A DNA stretch of 64,000 nucleotides from positions 1,969,001 through 2,033,000 of the forward strand of contig NC_007643.1 of the NCBI RefSeq assembly GCF_000013085.1, read 5' to 3'. Both the position numbers and the translations under genes were made by a program. A model generated the notes under the pieces. The model saw nothing but the letters and a program-made list of their open reading frames with translations. It did no database searches and had not been told where the DNA came from. Origin of the DNA: Rhodospirillum rubrum ATCC 11170 (GTDB taxonomy: Bacteria; Pseudomonadota; Alphaproteobacteria; Rhodospirillales; Rhodospirillaceae). Of this stretch, positions 19,154 to 27,763 are shown one piece after another; position 1 is the first letter of the stretch, and every line of letters begins with the position of its first letter.

Positions 19154-20167
19154 ATGCATACCCATGATCTTTCTCCCTGGACCCATGATCACGTCTATGC
19201 CACCGGCGGCGAGGCGGCGGCGGAACGGCGAACGCGGCTCGTCGTCGCCCTCACCGTGGCGATGATGGGGCTGGAAATCGTTGTCGGCACCCTGACCAAT
19301 TCGATGGCGCTGCTGGCCGATGGTTTTCACATGGCCACCCATGCGGCGGCCCTTGGCATCGCCGCCTTCGCCTATGCCCATGCCCGCCGCCACGCCTTTG
19401 ATCGCCGCTACAGCTTTGGCACCGGCAAGGTCGGCGCCTTGGCGGCTTTCACCAGCGCCATCATCCTCGGCGTTGTCGCCCTGGGGATGGTCTGGGAATC
19501 GGCCAGCCGCTTTTTCAGCGTGCAGACCATCGCCTTTGAACAGGCCCTGATCGTCGCCACGCTCGGCCTTGTCGTCAATCTGCTGTCGGTGCTGATCCTC
19601 GGCGGCCCCGGTCAGGCCCCTCACCATGACCATGGGCACGATCATGGGCATGGGCATGGGCACGACCACGGGCACGGCGCCCATGAGGATCACAACATCC
19701 GCGCCGCCTATCTGCATGTGATGGCCGATGCCGTCACCTCGGTTCTGGCGATCGTCGCCTTGCTCTTTGGCAAATATATGGGCTGGTGGTGGCTTGATCC
19801 GCTGATCGGCATCGTCGGTGCCGCGGTCATCGGGCGTTGGGCCTGGGGGCTGATGATGCGCTCGGGCGCGGTGCTGCTGGATCATAGCGCCGACAAGGGC
19901 TTGGAAGACGAAGTGCGCATGGCGATCGAGGGCGACGGCACGGCGATCAACCGGGTGGCCGATCTTCATCTGTGGCAGGTCGGCCCCGGCCATTGGGCGG
20001 CGATCGTCTCGGTGGTCAGCGATATCGTCCAGCCGATCGCCCACTACCGCGCCCTGTTGGCCGAGGTCCATGAACTCAGCCATGTGACCATCGAGGTCCA
20101 GGCCTGCGCCGGATGCGAGGGCGATTGCGGCTGCGCCTGCGGCGCTGCGACCGCTTCCGCCGTATAA
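19154..20167 (+). CDS. dmeF: Cation diffusion facilitator, DmeF-like Co/Ni exporter
   Basis: Inner-membrane proton-coupled exporter of divalent metals, 337 residues. It shows six hydrophobic segments, the metal site HxxxD-type motifs (LLADGFHMATHAAAL and HVMADAVTSVLAIVALL), and a long histidine-rich cytoplasmic loop near 155-177 (HHDHGHDHGHGHGHDHGHG). The histidine loop and the N-terminal HTHDLSPWTHDH are typical of DmeF. It ends with a Cys cluster (CAGCEGDCGCACG), an unusual extra metal-binding tail. The start follows AAGGAGG. No dmeR-type repressor gene adjoins. Confidence 0.88.
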   Translation: MHTHDLSPWTHDHVYATGGEAAAERRTRLVVALTVAMMGLEIVVGTLTNSMALLADGFHMATHAAALGIAAFAYAHARRHAFDRRYSFGTGKVGALAAFTSAIILGVVALGMVWESASRFFSVQTIAFEQALIVATLGLVVNLLSVLILGGPGQAPHHDHGHDHGHGHGHDHGHGAHEDHNIRAAYLHVMADAVTSVLAIVALLFGKYMGWWWLDPLIGIVGAAVIGRWAWGLMMRSGAVLLDHSADKGLEDEVRMAIEGDGTAINRVADLHLWQVGPGHWAAIVSVVSDIVQPIAHYRALLAEVHELSHVTIEVQACAGCEGDCGCACGAATASAV

Positions 20168-20185
20168 GCGAAAAGCGTTTTCGCT
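20167..20185. terminator. Bidirectional terminator between convergent genes
   Basis: AGCGAAAA and TTTTCGCT form an 8-base stem around GCG, overlapping the stops of the DmeF-like gene (plus) and the metallo-hydrolase gene (minus). A/T tracts lie inside the stem on both strands. Confidence 0.65.
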
Positions 20186-20988
20186 CAAACGGATGGCTCG
20201 TGAACCTCGATGATCATCCCATCATGGGCCGGCACGACCCCGGGCGGCAGGCGGTCCAGGGTCGCCCGGTAATCCAGGCCGGGGCCCATATGGGTCAAGA
20301 TCGCCTGACGGGGTTTCAGCCGCTCGATCCACGCCAGGGTCTTGTCGAGATGGGCGTGGGTCGGATGGGGCTGCAGGGCGAAACAATCGACGATCCAGGT
20401 GTCGATGCCGGCCAGGGCGGCGAAGGCCGCCTCGTCCAAGGCCACCACATCGGTCGAATAGGCGAAGGCGCCGATGCGTAACCCCAGGGTCTCGCCCCAG
20501 CCATGGGACTGGGGGAAAGTGCGCAGAGGAAACGCCCCGATGGTGAAGCTTGGCGTGGTGATTTCCCGGGGCACGATCATCGGCTTGTAGATGCTGGTCG
20601 CCTCGGCGGCCAGGGCGGTGAAGCAGTAATCGAAGCGCTGGCACAGATCACCCAGCACCTCGGCCGTCGCCCAGAGGTCAAGGGAGCGGCCCATCGCCCG
20701 GTTGATTTCGCGCAGATCATCGATGCCATGGGTATGGTCGGCATGGGCATGGGTGATGACCACGCCATCGAGCGCCCGCACCCCGGCGCCCAGCAACTGC
20801 TGGCGCAGATCGGGCGAGGCGTCGACCAGCAGGCGGTGCGGCGGCGCCCCGCCCTCCCCGTCCTCTTCGATGAGGATCGAGGGCCGCAGGCGGCGGTTGC
20901 GCGGCTCGCCCGGGTCACAGGCCCCCCATCCGGCGGCGATGGCGGGAACTCCCGCCGCGCCGCCGCAGCCCAAAATCCTGATCCGCAT
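20185..20988 (-). CDS. MBL-fold metallo-hydrolase, PhnP-like
   Basis: 267 residues with the metallo-beta-lactamase metal motif THAHADHTHG near residue 80, an opening ILGCGGAAGVPA typical of the PhnP/RNase Z-like subgroup, and further metal ligands in YSTDVVALDE and ILTHMG. PhnP cleaves cyclic ribose phosphates; the true substrate here is not known, and no phosphonate genes are nearby. It follows tatD directly (one base boundary) and belongs to the tatD-metG-holB-tmk-dacC run. Confidence 0.88.
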   Translation of the reverse strand: MRIRILGCGGAAGVPAIAAGWGACDPGEPRNRRLRPSILIEEDGEGGAPPHRLLVDASPDLRQQLLGAGVRALDGVVITHAHADHTHGIDDLREINRAMGRSLDLWATAEVLGDLCQRFDYCFTALAAEATSIYKPMIVPREITTPSFTIGAFPLRTFPQSHGWGETLGLRIGAFAYSTDVVALDEAAFAALAGIDTWIVDCFALQPHPTHAHLDKTLAWIERLKPRQAILTHMGPGLDYRATLDRLPPGVVPAHDGMIIEVHEPSV

Positions 20989-21801
20989 CTAGACGGTTCC
21001 GTCGGTCTGCGGGGCGGATCCGGTCGGGCGGGCGCATTTGTCAAAGAGGGTGAAGAAGTTATCGGTGGTCGCCGCCCACAACGCCTCAACGGCCACGCCC
21101 TTGACCTCGGCCAGTTTCGCCGCCGTATGAACGACCAGGGCCGGTTCATTGCGCTTGCCGCGCTTAGGCGTCGGCGCCAGGAAGGGCGCGTCGGTTTCGA
21201 CCAGCAGACGGTCAAGCGGCACATCGGCGATGGCCGTGCGCACGTCCTCCGCCTTGGGGAAGGTAAGGATCCCCGACATCGAGACATAAAGACCCATTTC
21301 CACCGCCAGATCAGCCAGATCCTTACCGGAGCTGAAGCAGTGGAGCAGGGCCTTGAACGGCCCCTTCTCGCGCTCCTCGCGCAAGATCGCCGCCGTATCG
21401 GCATCGGCGTCGCGGGTATGGATGACCACCGGCAGACCGCTCAGGCGGCCCGCCGCCAGATGGGCGCGGAAACTGCGCCGCTGGGCCTCGCGCGGGCTGT
21501 TGTCATAGAAATAATCCAGCCCGGTTTCCCCCAGGCCGACGACCCGGGGGTTCTCGGTCAGCCGCACCAGGGTCTCGGCGTCGACCTCGGCCTCATTGGC
21601 GGCTTCATGGGGATGGATGCCCACCGTGCACCAGACATCGGGAAAGCGCTCGGCCATCGCCAGCACCCCGGGAAAGCGCGAGACATGGGTGCAGATGGTC
21701 AGCATGGTGCCAACCCCGGCCGTCCGCGCCCGCTCGACCACGGCGTCGATATCGGGGGCGAAATCGGGGAAGTCGAGGTGGCAATGGCTATCGACGATCA
21801 T
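20989..21801 (-). CDS. tatD: TatD family hydrolase (deoxyribonuclease)
   Basis: Metal-dependent hydrolase of the TatD family, 270 residues, with DSHCHLDF at the start, GIHPHEA, GETGLDYFYD, VIHTRDAD, LHCFSSGKD and ETDAPFLAP. These supply the two-metal site. TatD enzymes act as 3'-5' DNases in repair and quality control. The ATG at 21801 begins the conserved MIVDSHCH; a longer frame with 17 more residues has no support. It sits between metG and the MBL-fold gene. Confidence 0.92.
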   Translation of the reverse strand: MIVDSHCHLDFPDFAPDIDAVVERARTAGVGTMLTICTHVSRFPGVLAMAERFPDVWCTVGIHPHEAANEAEVDAETLVRLTENPRVVGLGETGLDYFYDNSPREAQRRSFRAHLAAGRLSGLPVVIHTRDADADTAAILREEREKGPFKALLHCFSSGKDLADLAVEMGLYVSMSGILTFPKAEDVRTAIADVPLDRLLVETDAPFLAPTPKRGKRNEPALVVHTAAKLAEVKGVAVEALWAATTDNFFTLFDKCARPTGSAPQTDGTV

Positions 21802-21868
21802 CGGTGACCACCATGGGACATGGCTATCCATTACTCTACTAGGAGAAAACAAGGGTGGAAGGGGGCGC

Positions 21869-23428
21869 TCACGCCGCCCCCTCGTCGTCCACCACGTGGC
21901 GGGGGAAGATGCCTTCGGGCTTGGGCAGGACGGTGCCCGGCGCCAGCAGCGGCCGATCGCCCAGCGCCGTCGTATCGCGGGCCTCGGGCCCCTGCCCCAA
22001 CTGGTCGAGCATGCGGGCGGCCGAGGCGGGAACGAAGGGCTGCATCAGCAGGGCGACGCGGCGGATGACCTCGGCCAGCACATAAAGCACGGTGGCCATG
22101 CGCGGCGGATCGTTTTTGCGCAAGGCCCAGGGCGCCTGACGGTCGACATAGCCGTTGGCGGCGCGGATCACCACCCAGATCGCCTCCAAGGCCTCGTGGA
22201 AGGCCTGACGGTCCATCGCCTGACGGACCTTGTCGAGCAGGGCGACGGCGGCGGCCAACAGGGCGTCGTCGTCTTCGCTGAAGGGCCCGGGTTCGGGTAC
22301 GGCGCCGGCGCAGTTCTTGGCGATCATCGACAGCACGCGCTGGGCGAGATTGCCCAGGTCATTGGCCAATTCGCCGTTCATGCGGTTGATCATGGCGCGA
22401 TGGCTGAAATCGCCATCATTGCCGAAGGGAACCTCACGCAGCAGGAAATAGCGGACCGGATCAAGGCCATAGGTCTCGATCAGCGCCCGCGGATCGATGA
22501 CGTTGCCCACCGATTTGGAGATCTTCTGCCCCTCGTTGGTCCACCAGCCATGGGCGAAAACCCGGCCCGGAACCTCCAGGCCGGCGGCCATCAGGAAGGC
22601 CGGCCAATAGACGGTATGGAAGCGCAAGATGTCCTTGCCGACCATATGCAAGTTGGCCGGCCAATAGCGGGCATAGTCGCCGGTCTGATCGGGGAAGCCG
22701 ACGGCGGTGATGTAATTGGTCAGGGCGTCAAGCCAGACATACATCACATGGTCTTCGTCGCCGGGCACCGGCACGCCCCAGGAAAAGGTGGTGCGCGAGA
22801 TCGACAAATCGGTCAGCCCGCCCTTGACGAAGCTGATGACCTCGTTGCGCCGGCTGTCGGGGGCGATGAAATCGGGGCGGGCGGCGTAAAGATCAAGCAG
22901 CGGCTGCTGCCATTTCGACAGCCGGAAGAAATAGCTCGGCTCCTCCACCCACTCCACCGGCGCGCCGGTGGGGGCTAGGCGGCTGCCATCGGCGGCCGTG
23001 GTCAGTTCGTCTTCGCCATAGAAGGCCTCGTCGCGCACCGCGTACCAGCCGCGATAGGCGTCAAGATAAATCTCGCCGCGCTCGACCAGCAGGGTCCACA
23101 GGGCCTTGCAGGCCTCCTTATGGCGGGGCTCGGTGGTGCGAATGAAGGCGTCGTTGGAGAAATTCATCGCCGCGGCCAGATCGCGGAAATTGGCCGAGAC
23201 CCGGTCGGTGAAGGTCTGCGGATCGATGCCGGCCGCCGTGGCCGATTTCTGCACCTTCTGGCCGTGCTCGTCGGTTCCGGTCAGGAATTTGACATCGAAG
23301 CCGTCCAGGCGCTTGAACCGCGCCAGCACGTCGCAGGCAAGGGTGGTATAGGCATGGCCGATATGGGGCTTGTCGTTCACATAGTAGATCGGCGTCGTTA
23401 GATAAAACGGGGGCTTGGGCCCGGCCAT
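21869..23428 (-). CDS. metG: Methionyl-tRNA synthetase
   Basis: Class I aminoacyl-tRNA synthetase, 519 residues. The nucleotide-binding motifs are PHIGHAYTT (HIGH) near residue 22 and KISKS (KMSKS variant) near 298. The connective region lacks the four-Cys zinc knuckle of the larger enzymes, and there is no C-terminal tRNA-binding extension, as expected for the short alphaproteobacterial form. WYAVRDEAFYGEDEL and FHTVYWPAFLMAAGL are recognisable. It lies between holB and tatD on the minus strand. Confidence 0.96.
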   Translation of the reverse strand: MAGPKPPFYLTTPIYYVNDKPHIGHAYTTLACDVLARFKRLDGFDVKFLTGTDEHGQKVQKSATAAGIDPQTFTDRVSANFRDLAAAMNFSNDAFIRTTEPRHKEACKALWTLLVERGEIYLDAYRGWYAVRDEAFYGEDELTTAADGSRLAPTGAPVEWVEEPSYFFRLSKWQQPLLDLYAARPDFIAPDSRRNEVISFVKGGLTDLSISRTTFSWGVPVPGDEDHVMYVWLDALTNYITAVGFPDQTGDYARYWPANLHMVGKDILRFHTVYWPAFLMAAGLEVPGRVFAHGWWTNEGQKISKSVGNVIDPRALIETYGLDPVRYFLLREVPFGNDGDFSHRAMINRMNGELANDLGNLAQRVLSMIAKNCAGAVPEPGPFSEDDDALLAAAVALLDKVRQAMDRQAFHEALEAIWVVIRAANGYVDRQAPWALRKNDPPRMATVLYVLAEVIRRVALLMQPFVPASAARMLDQLGQGPEARDTTALGDRPLLAPGTVLPKPEGIFPRHVVDDEGAA

Positions 23429-23524
23429 GATCGGAAACTCCGCAAGGCGACGTGGGGGGACGTTCGGGATGATAACCCCGAACCCTGACCGGGGGATCCC
23501 CCGGGAATGGCAAGGCCCCTCCGC

Positions 23525-24652
23525 TCAGGAACGACCCGCGACCAAGGCGACCGCGTGAAAGGCGGCGAGAACCGTCTGTTTGCGATCAAGGTGAACCGCC
23601 TCGGCCCGGGCGAAAAGGGTTGTGACCTTTTCCCATACCTCGACCCAGCGATCAAGGGTGGCCGCCGCCAGCAGACGGCCCGAGGCCGCGCTTTCCCCGG
23701 GGATGGTCCACATCTCCTCTGCCGTCCCGGCCGAACCGGCCACCGCCCCCCGGCGGATCATGCGGGCCAGCCACCAGGGGAACAAGCCGGCGGTGGCGGT
23801 GAAGGCGCGGTCGTCGCGCGCCGCCTGATCGGCGAACCCATGCAGGCGGGCGACATCAAAGGCCGGCGCGGTGGCCAGCAATCCGATCATCTCGCGGCAC
23901 AAAGCCAGCCCGCCCATCGCCGCCAGATCCATGGCGCGGCCGATGCTGCCTTCGGCCAGACCGATCAACCCGGGACGCTCCGTTTCGGCAAGCTCGGGCA
24001 AAGACCGTTCGATCAGGGTTGCCAGCACCGCCGGCTCCAGCGGGCGCAGGGCCAGCCGGCGGCAGCGCGAGCGGATGGTCGGCAGCAGGCGGGCCGGATT
24101 ATGGCTGACCAGCAGCAGCAGGGCCCGCCCCGGCGGCTCTTCCAGGCCTTTGAGCAAGGCGTTGGCGGCGTTGCGGTTCATATCCTCGGCGCCATCGACG
24201 ATGACCACCCGCCAGCCGCCTTCCGAGGGCGTCATGCGCATGAAGCCGCCCAGATCGCGCACATCGCCGATGACGATCTCGCCGCGCCGCCGGCCGCCGG
24301 TCCCTTCGGCCAGACCGCGCTCGATCACCCGCAGGTCACCGTGCGACCCGGCGGCCACCCGGCGAAACACCGGATGGGCCGGATCCATGGCCAGCGAGGC
24401 CGGCGCCAGAGCGCCAAACAATCCGCCCTCCCCGCCCTCTAGGCCGCCGGCCAGGGCGAAGCGGGCGAAACGAAAGGCCAGGGTGGCCTTGCCGATGCCG
24501 CGCGGCCCGCTGATCAGCCAGGCATGGGCGGCGCGGCCCGAGGCGCAGGTCTCCAGGATCTCGCGCTCGGCCGCCTCGTGACCCAGCAGGTCGGCGGTCA
24601 GGCGCGGGCCAGGATCGCCAGCGGCCTCGTCTTCGCTCGCGCTGGCCATCAC
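23525..24652 (-). CDS. holB: DNA polymerase III subunit delta'
   Basis: Clamp-loader subunit, 375 residues. It has a degenerate P-loop (SGPRGIGKATLAFRFAR) near residue 49, the sensor region WRVVIVDGAEDMNRNAANALLKGLEEPP, and SHNPARLLPTIRSRCRRLALRPL, which is diagnostic for HolB/DnaX-type AAA+ proteins. The zinc-finger cysteines of DnaX are missing, which favours delta'. The gene overlaps tmk by 4 bases (ATGA type) and precedes metG, a conserved order. Confidence 0.93.
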   Translation of the reverse strand: MMASASEDEAAGDPGPRLTADLLGHEAAEREILETCASGRAAHAWLISGPRGIGKATLAFRFARFALAGGLEGGEGGLFGALAPASLAMDPAHPVFRRVAAGSHGDLRVIERGLAEGTGGRRRGEIVIGDVRDLGGFMRMTPSEGGWRVVIVDGAEDMNRNAANALLKGLEEPPGRALLLLVSHNPARLLPTIRSRCRRLALRPLEPAVLATLIERSLPELAETERPGLIGLAEGSIGRAMDLAAMGGLALCREMIGLLATAPAFDVARLHGFADQAARDDRAFTATAGLFPWWLARMIRRGAVAGSAGTAEEMWTIPGESAASGRLLAAATLDRWVEVWEKVTTLFARAEAVHLDRKQTVLAAFHAVALVAGRS

Positions 24653-25311
24653 CGGCGCTCCGTCAACTCGGGGAAGCGCTCCAGCACCACCGCCCAGAGC
24701 CGGGCGTGAACCGCCTCGATCGCGCCATCGGCCTCGATCAGCCGGCAGCGTTCGGGGAAAGCGCTGGCGATGGCGTGGTAGCGGTCGAACAGCCGTTGAT
24801 GGAAGGCCGGGTCCATGCGTTCATAGCGGTCTTCGCCGCCGCCGCGTCGGCCGGCGCGGGCCAATCCCACGGCCACCGGCAGGTCGAAGATCACGGTCAA
24901 GTCGGGCTGGAAGCCGCCGCAAACAAAGGCGTGCAGGGCGTCGAGCTCGTCCTGGGGCAGGCCATGGCCGCCGCCCTGATAGGCCGAGGTTGAATCGGCG
25001 AAGCGGTCGCAGACCACCCAGGCGCCCCGGGCCAGCGCCGGCCAGACCGTGCGCAGCAGGTGATCGCGACGGGCGGCGGCATGGAGCAGGGCTTCGCCCC
25101 GGGGATCCCAGCGCTCCGCCCCCCCCGCCACCAGAAGGCCGCGGATGGCCTCGGCGCCGGGCGATCCCCCGGGCTCGCGGGTGGTCACCACCTCGGGCAC
25201 CAGGGGGGCGAGGGCTTGGGCGAGACGGCTGAGTTGGGTGGTCTTGCCCGCGCCCTCGCCGCCTTCCAAGGTGATGAACCGTCCGCCGGTCACCGGCGTT
25301 TCCCGCTTCAT
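24649..25311 (-). CDS. tmk: Thymidylate kinase
   Basis: Phosphorylates dTMP to dTDP, 220 residues. The P-loop is LEGGEGAGKTTQ, followed by TTREPGGSPGAEAIR, the DR(F/Y) motif in VVCDRFADSTSAYQGGG, and a lid region AGRRGGGEDRYERM. The ATG at 25311 is four bases after the dacC-type gene stop (TAG-GCCG-ATG), giving a tight operon; the longer open frame starting inside the carboxypeptidase gene is not needed. Confidence 0.95.
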   Translation of the reverse strand: MKRETPVTGGRFITLEGGEGAGKTTQLSRLAQALAPLVPEVVTTREPGGSPGAEAIRGLLVAGGAERWDPRGEALLHAAARRDHLLRTVWPALARGAWVVCDRFADSTSAYQGGGHGLPQDELDALHAFVCGGFQPDLTVIFDLPVAVGLARAGRRGGGEDRYERMDPAFHQRLFDRYHAIASAFPERCRLIEADGAIEAVHARLWAVVLERFPELTERR

Positions 25312-25315
25312 CGGC

Positions 25316-26482
25316 CTAGTGGGCGGCGGGCTGGGCGGTGCCGAACACCGCATTGCGCGCCGAGGCCAGGATGCGCCCGAAGAACGACAGCTGTTCCACC
25401 GCCCGTCCGGCGACCAGCGGGTATTCCAGCTTGGCCATATCCGGCCCGGTCAGCACCAGGGTGGCGATGCGGTCGCCGGCCTGGATCGGCGCCGGGATCG
25501 GCGTCTCGAACACCGCCTTGGCCACCATGTCGCGGCGCGCCGCCCGTGGCAGGGTGATCTTGAGGTCGTTCACCGAAACCAGCGGCACGGTTTCCTCCTC
25601 GCCCATCCAGACATCGGCGTCGCTGATCGGCTGGCCGGCCTTGAGTAGGGTCACCGTCTCGAAATTGCGGAAGCCCCACGACATCAGCCGTTCGGCTTCT
25701 TCCGAGCGTTCCTTGTTGCTTTGCAGGCCGTTGATCACCATCAGCAGCCGCCGTCCATCCTGGACGGCCGAGGCGGTCAGGCCGAAGCCGGCGATATTGG
25801 TATGGCCGGTTTTCAGGCCATCGGCGCCCATGTTCATATACAACAAAGGATTTCGGTTGTGCTGAACGATGCCGTTATAGGTGAATTTGGTCTCGCCGTA
25901 GATCTCGTAGAATTCCGGGAAATCCCGGATGATATGTTCGGCCAAAAGCACCAGATCATGGGCCGTCATATAATGCTCGGGATCGGGCAGGCCGGTGGCA
26001 TTGACGAAATGGCTGTTGGTCAGCCCCAGTTCCTTCGCCCGACGGTTCATCGCCGCGGCGAAAGTCGCCTCGTCGCCGGCGAGATTCTCGGCCACCACCA
26101 CGCAGGCGTCATTGCCCGATTGGATGATGATGCCGCGCATCAGGTCATGGACCTTCACCTGGGCGCCGGGATTGAGGAACATCGTCGAGCCGCCGCTGGC
26201 CGCCCCGCCCTTGCGCCAAGCGTTTTCGCTGACGCTGAAGGTGTCATCAAGCGACAGCGAGCCGCTTTTCAGCCGCTCGAACAGCATATAGGCGGTCATC
26301 AGCTTGCTCATCGACGACGGCGGCATCGGCACATCGGCGTCTTTATCAAGCAGAACCGTATCGGTATCCAGGTCGATGACCAGGGCATGGCGCGCCTTGG
26401 TTTCGAAAGCCTGGGCGGGCATGGCGGTCAGCAGGCCGGCGGCCAGCACGAATGGCGTAAGATGGCGGGCGAGCGCAATCAC
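25316..26482 (-). CDS. dacC: D-alanyl-D-alanine carboxypeptidase (penicillin-binding protein 5/6 type)
   Basis: Periplasmic serine peptidase trimming peptidoglycan pentapeptides, 388 residues. It has a signal peptide (LTPFVLAAGLLTAMPAQA), the SxxK motif S57-M-S-K60, the SGN motif at 122-124 and KTG at 224-226. The C-terminal PBP5-type domain and an amphipathic tail (LSFFGRILASARNAVF) for membrane association follow. Gene symbol is by family; dacA, dacC and dacD cannot be told apart by sequence alone. Confidence 0.92.
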   Translation of the reverse strand: MIALARHLTPFVLAAGLLTAMPAQAFETKARHALVIDLDTDTVLLDKDADVPMPPSSMSKLMTAYMLFERLKSGSLSLDDTFSVSENAWRKGGAASGGSTMFLNPGAQVKVHDLMRGIIIQSGNDACVVVAENLAGDEATFAAAMNRRAKELGLTNSHFVNATGLPDPEHYMTAHDLVLLAEHIIRDFPEFYEIYGETKFTYNGIVQHNRNPLLYMNMGADGLKTGHTNIAGFGLTASAVQDGRRLLMVINGLQSNKERSEEAERLMSWGFRNFETVTLLKAGQPISDADVWMGEEETVPLVSVNDLKITLPRAARRDMVAKAVFETPIPAPIQAGDRIATLVLTGPDMAKLEYPLVAGRAVEQLSFFGRILASARNAVFGTAQPAAH

Positions 26483-26659
26483 GACCTTATCGCTCCATCG
26501 AAAAAGTGACGGTCAACTCGCCTGGGGAATGGGTCCGTGGCATACGGCCCAGCGCCGAGTCGACCCGCGTCCCGGCGGCGGGCATCCCTGGAACACCGTG
26601 CCCAGACCGCAAGGGACGACAAGAAATGAGGACAAAAATGTCGGATTGGAGGCAATCCG

Positions 26660-27763
26660 TCAGTCCTCGATGAGTCGAGCCTCTGGATAACCTGAAGTCT
26701 GGGTGGTCCGCAAGGTGTTGAAAGCCTGGGTGCCGTCGGCGAAGGGCCCCAGGCGCACCCGGTACAAAACATGATCGCCCATGGTCACCGGCATGACGAC
26801 GGTGGGGCCGATGGATTTCAGGCGGCTTTCCAGGGTTTTGGCATTGCCGAGATCGGCGAAGGCGCCAACCTGGACATAGGCGTCGCCGCCGGCGGGGCCC
26901 CGGACGGCGGCTGGCGCCTTCGTGGCCGGCCCCAGGGTGAAGGCGCCGGTGGCGGGCGCGGCGCGCGGGGGTGCTGCGGGGATGACGATGCGCCCTCCCC
27001 CGCCGCCGCCACCGCCGCTCTCGCCCCAGCCCTCGGCCCCGGTCGGCGTGGCTTGGCGCACGCTGGATCCCGGGGCGACCACCACCGATCGGCGCGACCC
27101 GCCCGAGGCGGCGTAAGAAGATCCGCCCGAGGCGGGAAGATCGCTCATCGCCACGCTTTCAACGGCGCCGCGCGGCGCCGAGACCGGGGCGTCGCCGGCA
27201 TAGAGCATTTCGCCGCCCATCGCCTCGCGCTTGGCGACCTGACTTTCCTGGGCCAGGATCTGCACGCGGACGCGGGCGGTGCCCTGGGCCTCGAAGCCAA
27301 GCGCCCGGGCCGAGGCCCGCGACATGTCGATCAACCGCTCGCCGACAAAGGGGCCGCGATCATTGACGCGGACGGTGACCGAGCGGCCATTGCCAAGATT
27401 GGTCACCCGCACGATGCTGGGCAGCGGCAAGGTGGTATGGGCGGCGGTCAGCCGGTTCATATCGAAGGTTTCGCCGTTGGCCGTGCGTTTGCCGTGGAAA
27501 TCCTGGCCGTACCACGAGGCGGTTCCCGTTTGGGAATAGCTGTAGTCCTCTTTCGGGTAATACCACTTGCCGCCGATCTGATAGGGCTCGCCGATCTTGT
27601 AGCTGCCCTTGCCGCTGTCGCCGCGCCCGCCGACCTGCTTGGCGGTATTAAAGGCCAGCCCGGTTTCGGCGCAGCCCGACAGGGCGAGGGCGGCGGCGCT
27701 GATCAGCAAGAGACCAAGCGGCGCCCGCCAGCTTCGCCCGCCGCGCCAACTCTTCACGCTCAT
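26660..27763 (-). CDS. rlpA: Septal-ring lytic transglycosylase RlpA with SPOR domain
   Basis: Outer-membrane lipoprotein, 367 residues. The lipobox LALSGC places the lipidated Cys at 31. The double-psi beta-barrel domain (about 80-170: TGTASWYGQDFHGKRTANGE, TLPLPSIVRVTNLGNGRSV, VRVNDRGPF) cleaves denuded glycan. A long low-complexity Ser/Gly/Ala/Pro linker with a Gly-rich tract precedes a C-terminal SPOR domain (YVQVGAFADLGNAKTLESRL), which targets septal glycan. It overlaps the upstream lytic transglycosylase gene by 4 bases. Confidence 0.93.
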   Translation of the reverse strand: MSVKSWRGGRSWRAPLGLLLISAAALALSGCAETGLAFNTAKQVGGRGDSGKGSYKIGEPYQIGGKWYYPKEDYSYSQTGTASWYGQDFHGKRTANGETFDMNRLTAAHTTLPLPSIVRVTNLGNGRSVTVRVNDRGPFVGERLIDMSRASARALGFEAQGTARVRVQILAQESQVAKREAMGGEMLYAGDAPVSAPRGAVESVAMSDLPASGGSSYAASGGSRRSVVVAPGSSVRQATPTGAEGWGESGGGGGGGGRIVIPAAPPRAAPATGAFTLGPATKAPAAVRGPAGGDAYVQVGAFADLGNAKTLESRLKSIGPTVVMPVTMGDHVLYRVRLGPFADGTQAFNTLRTTQTSGYPEARLIED

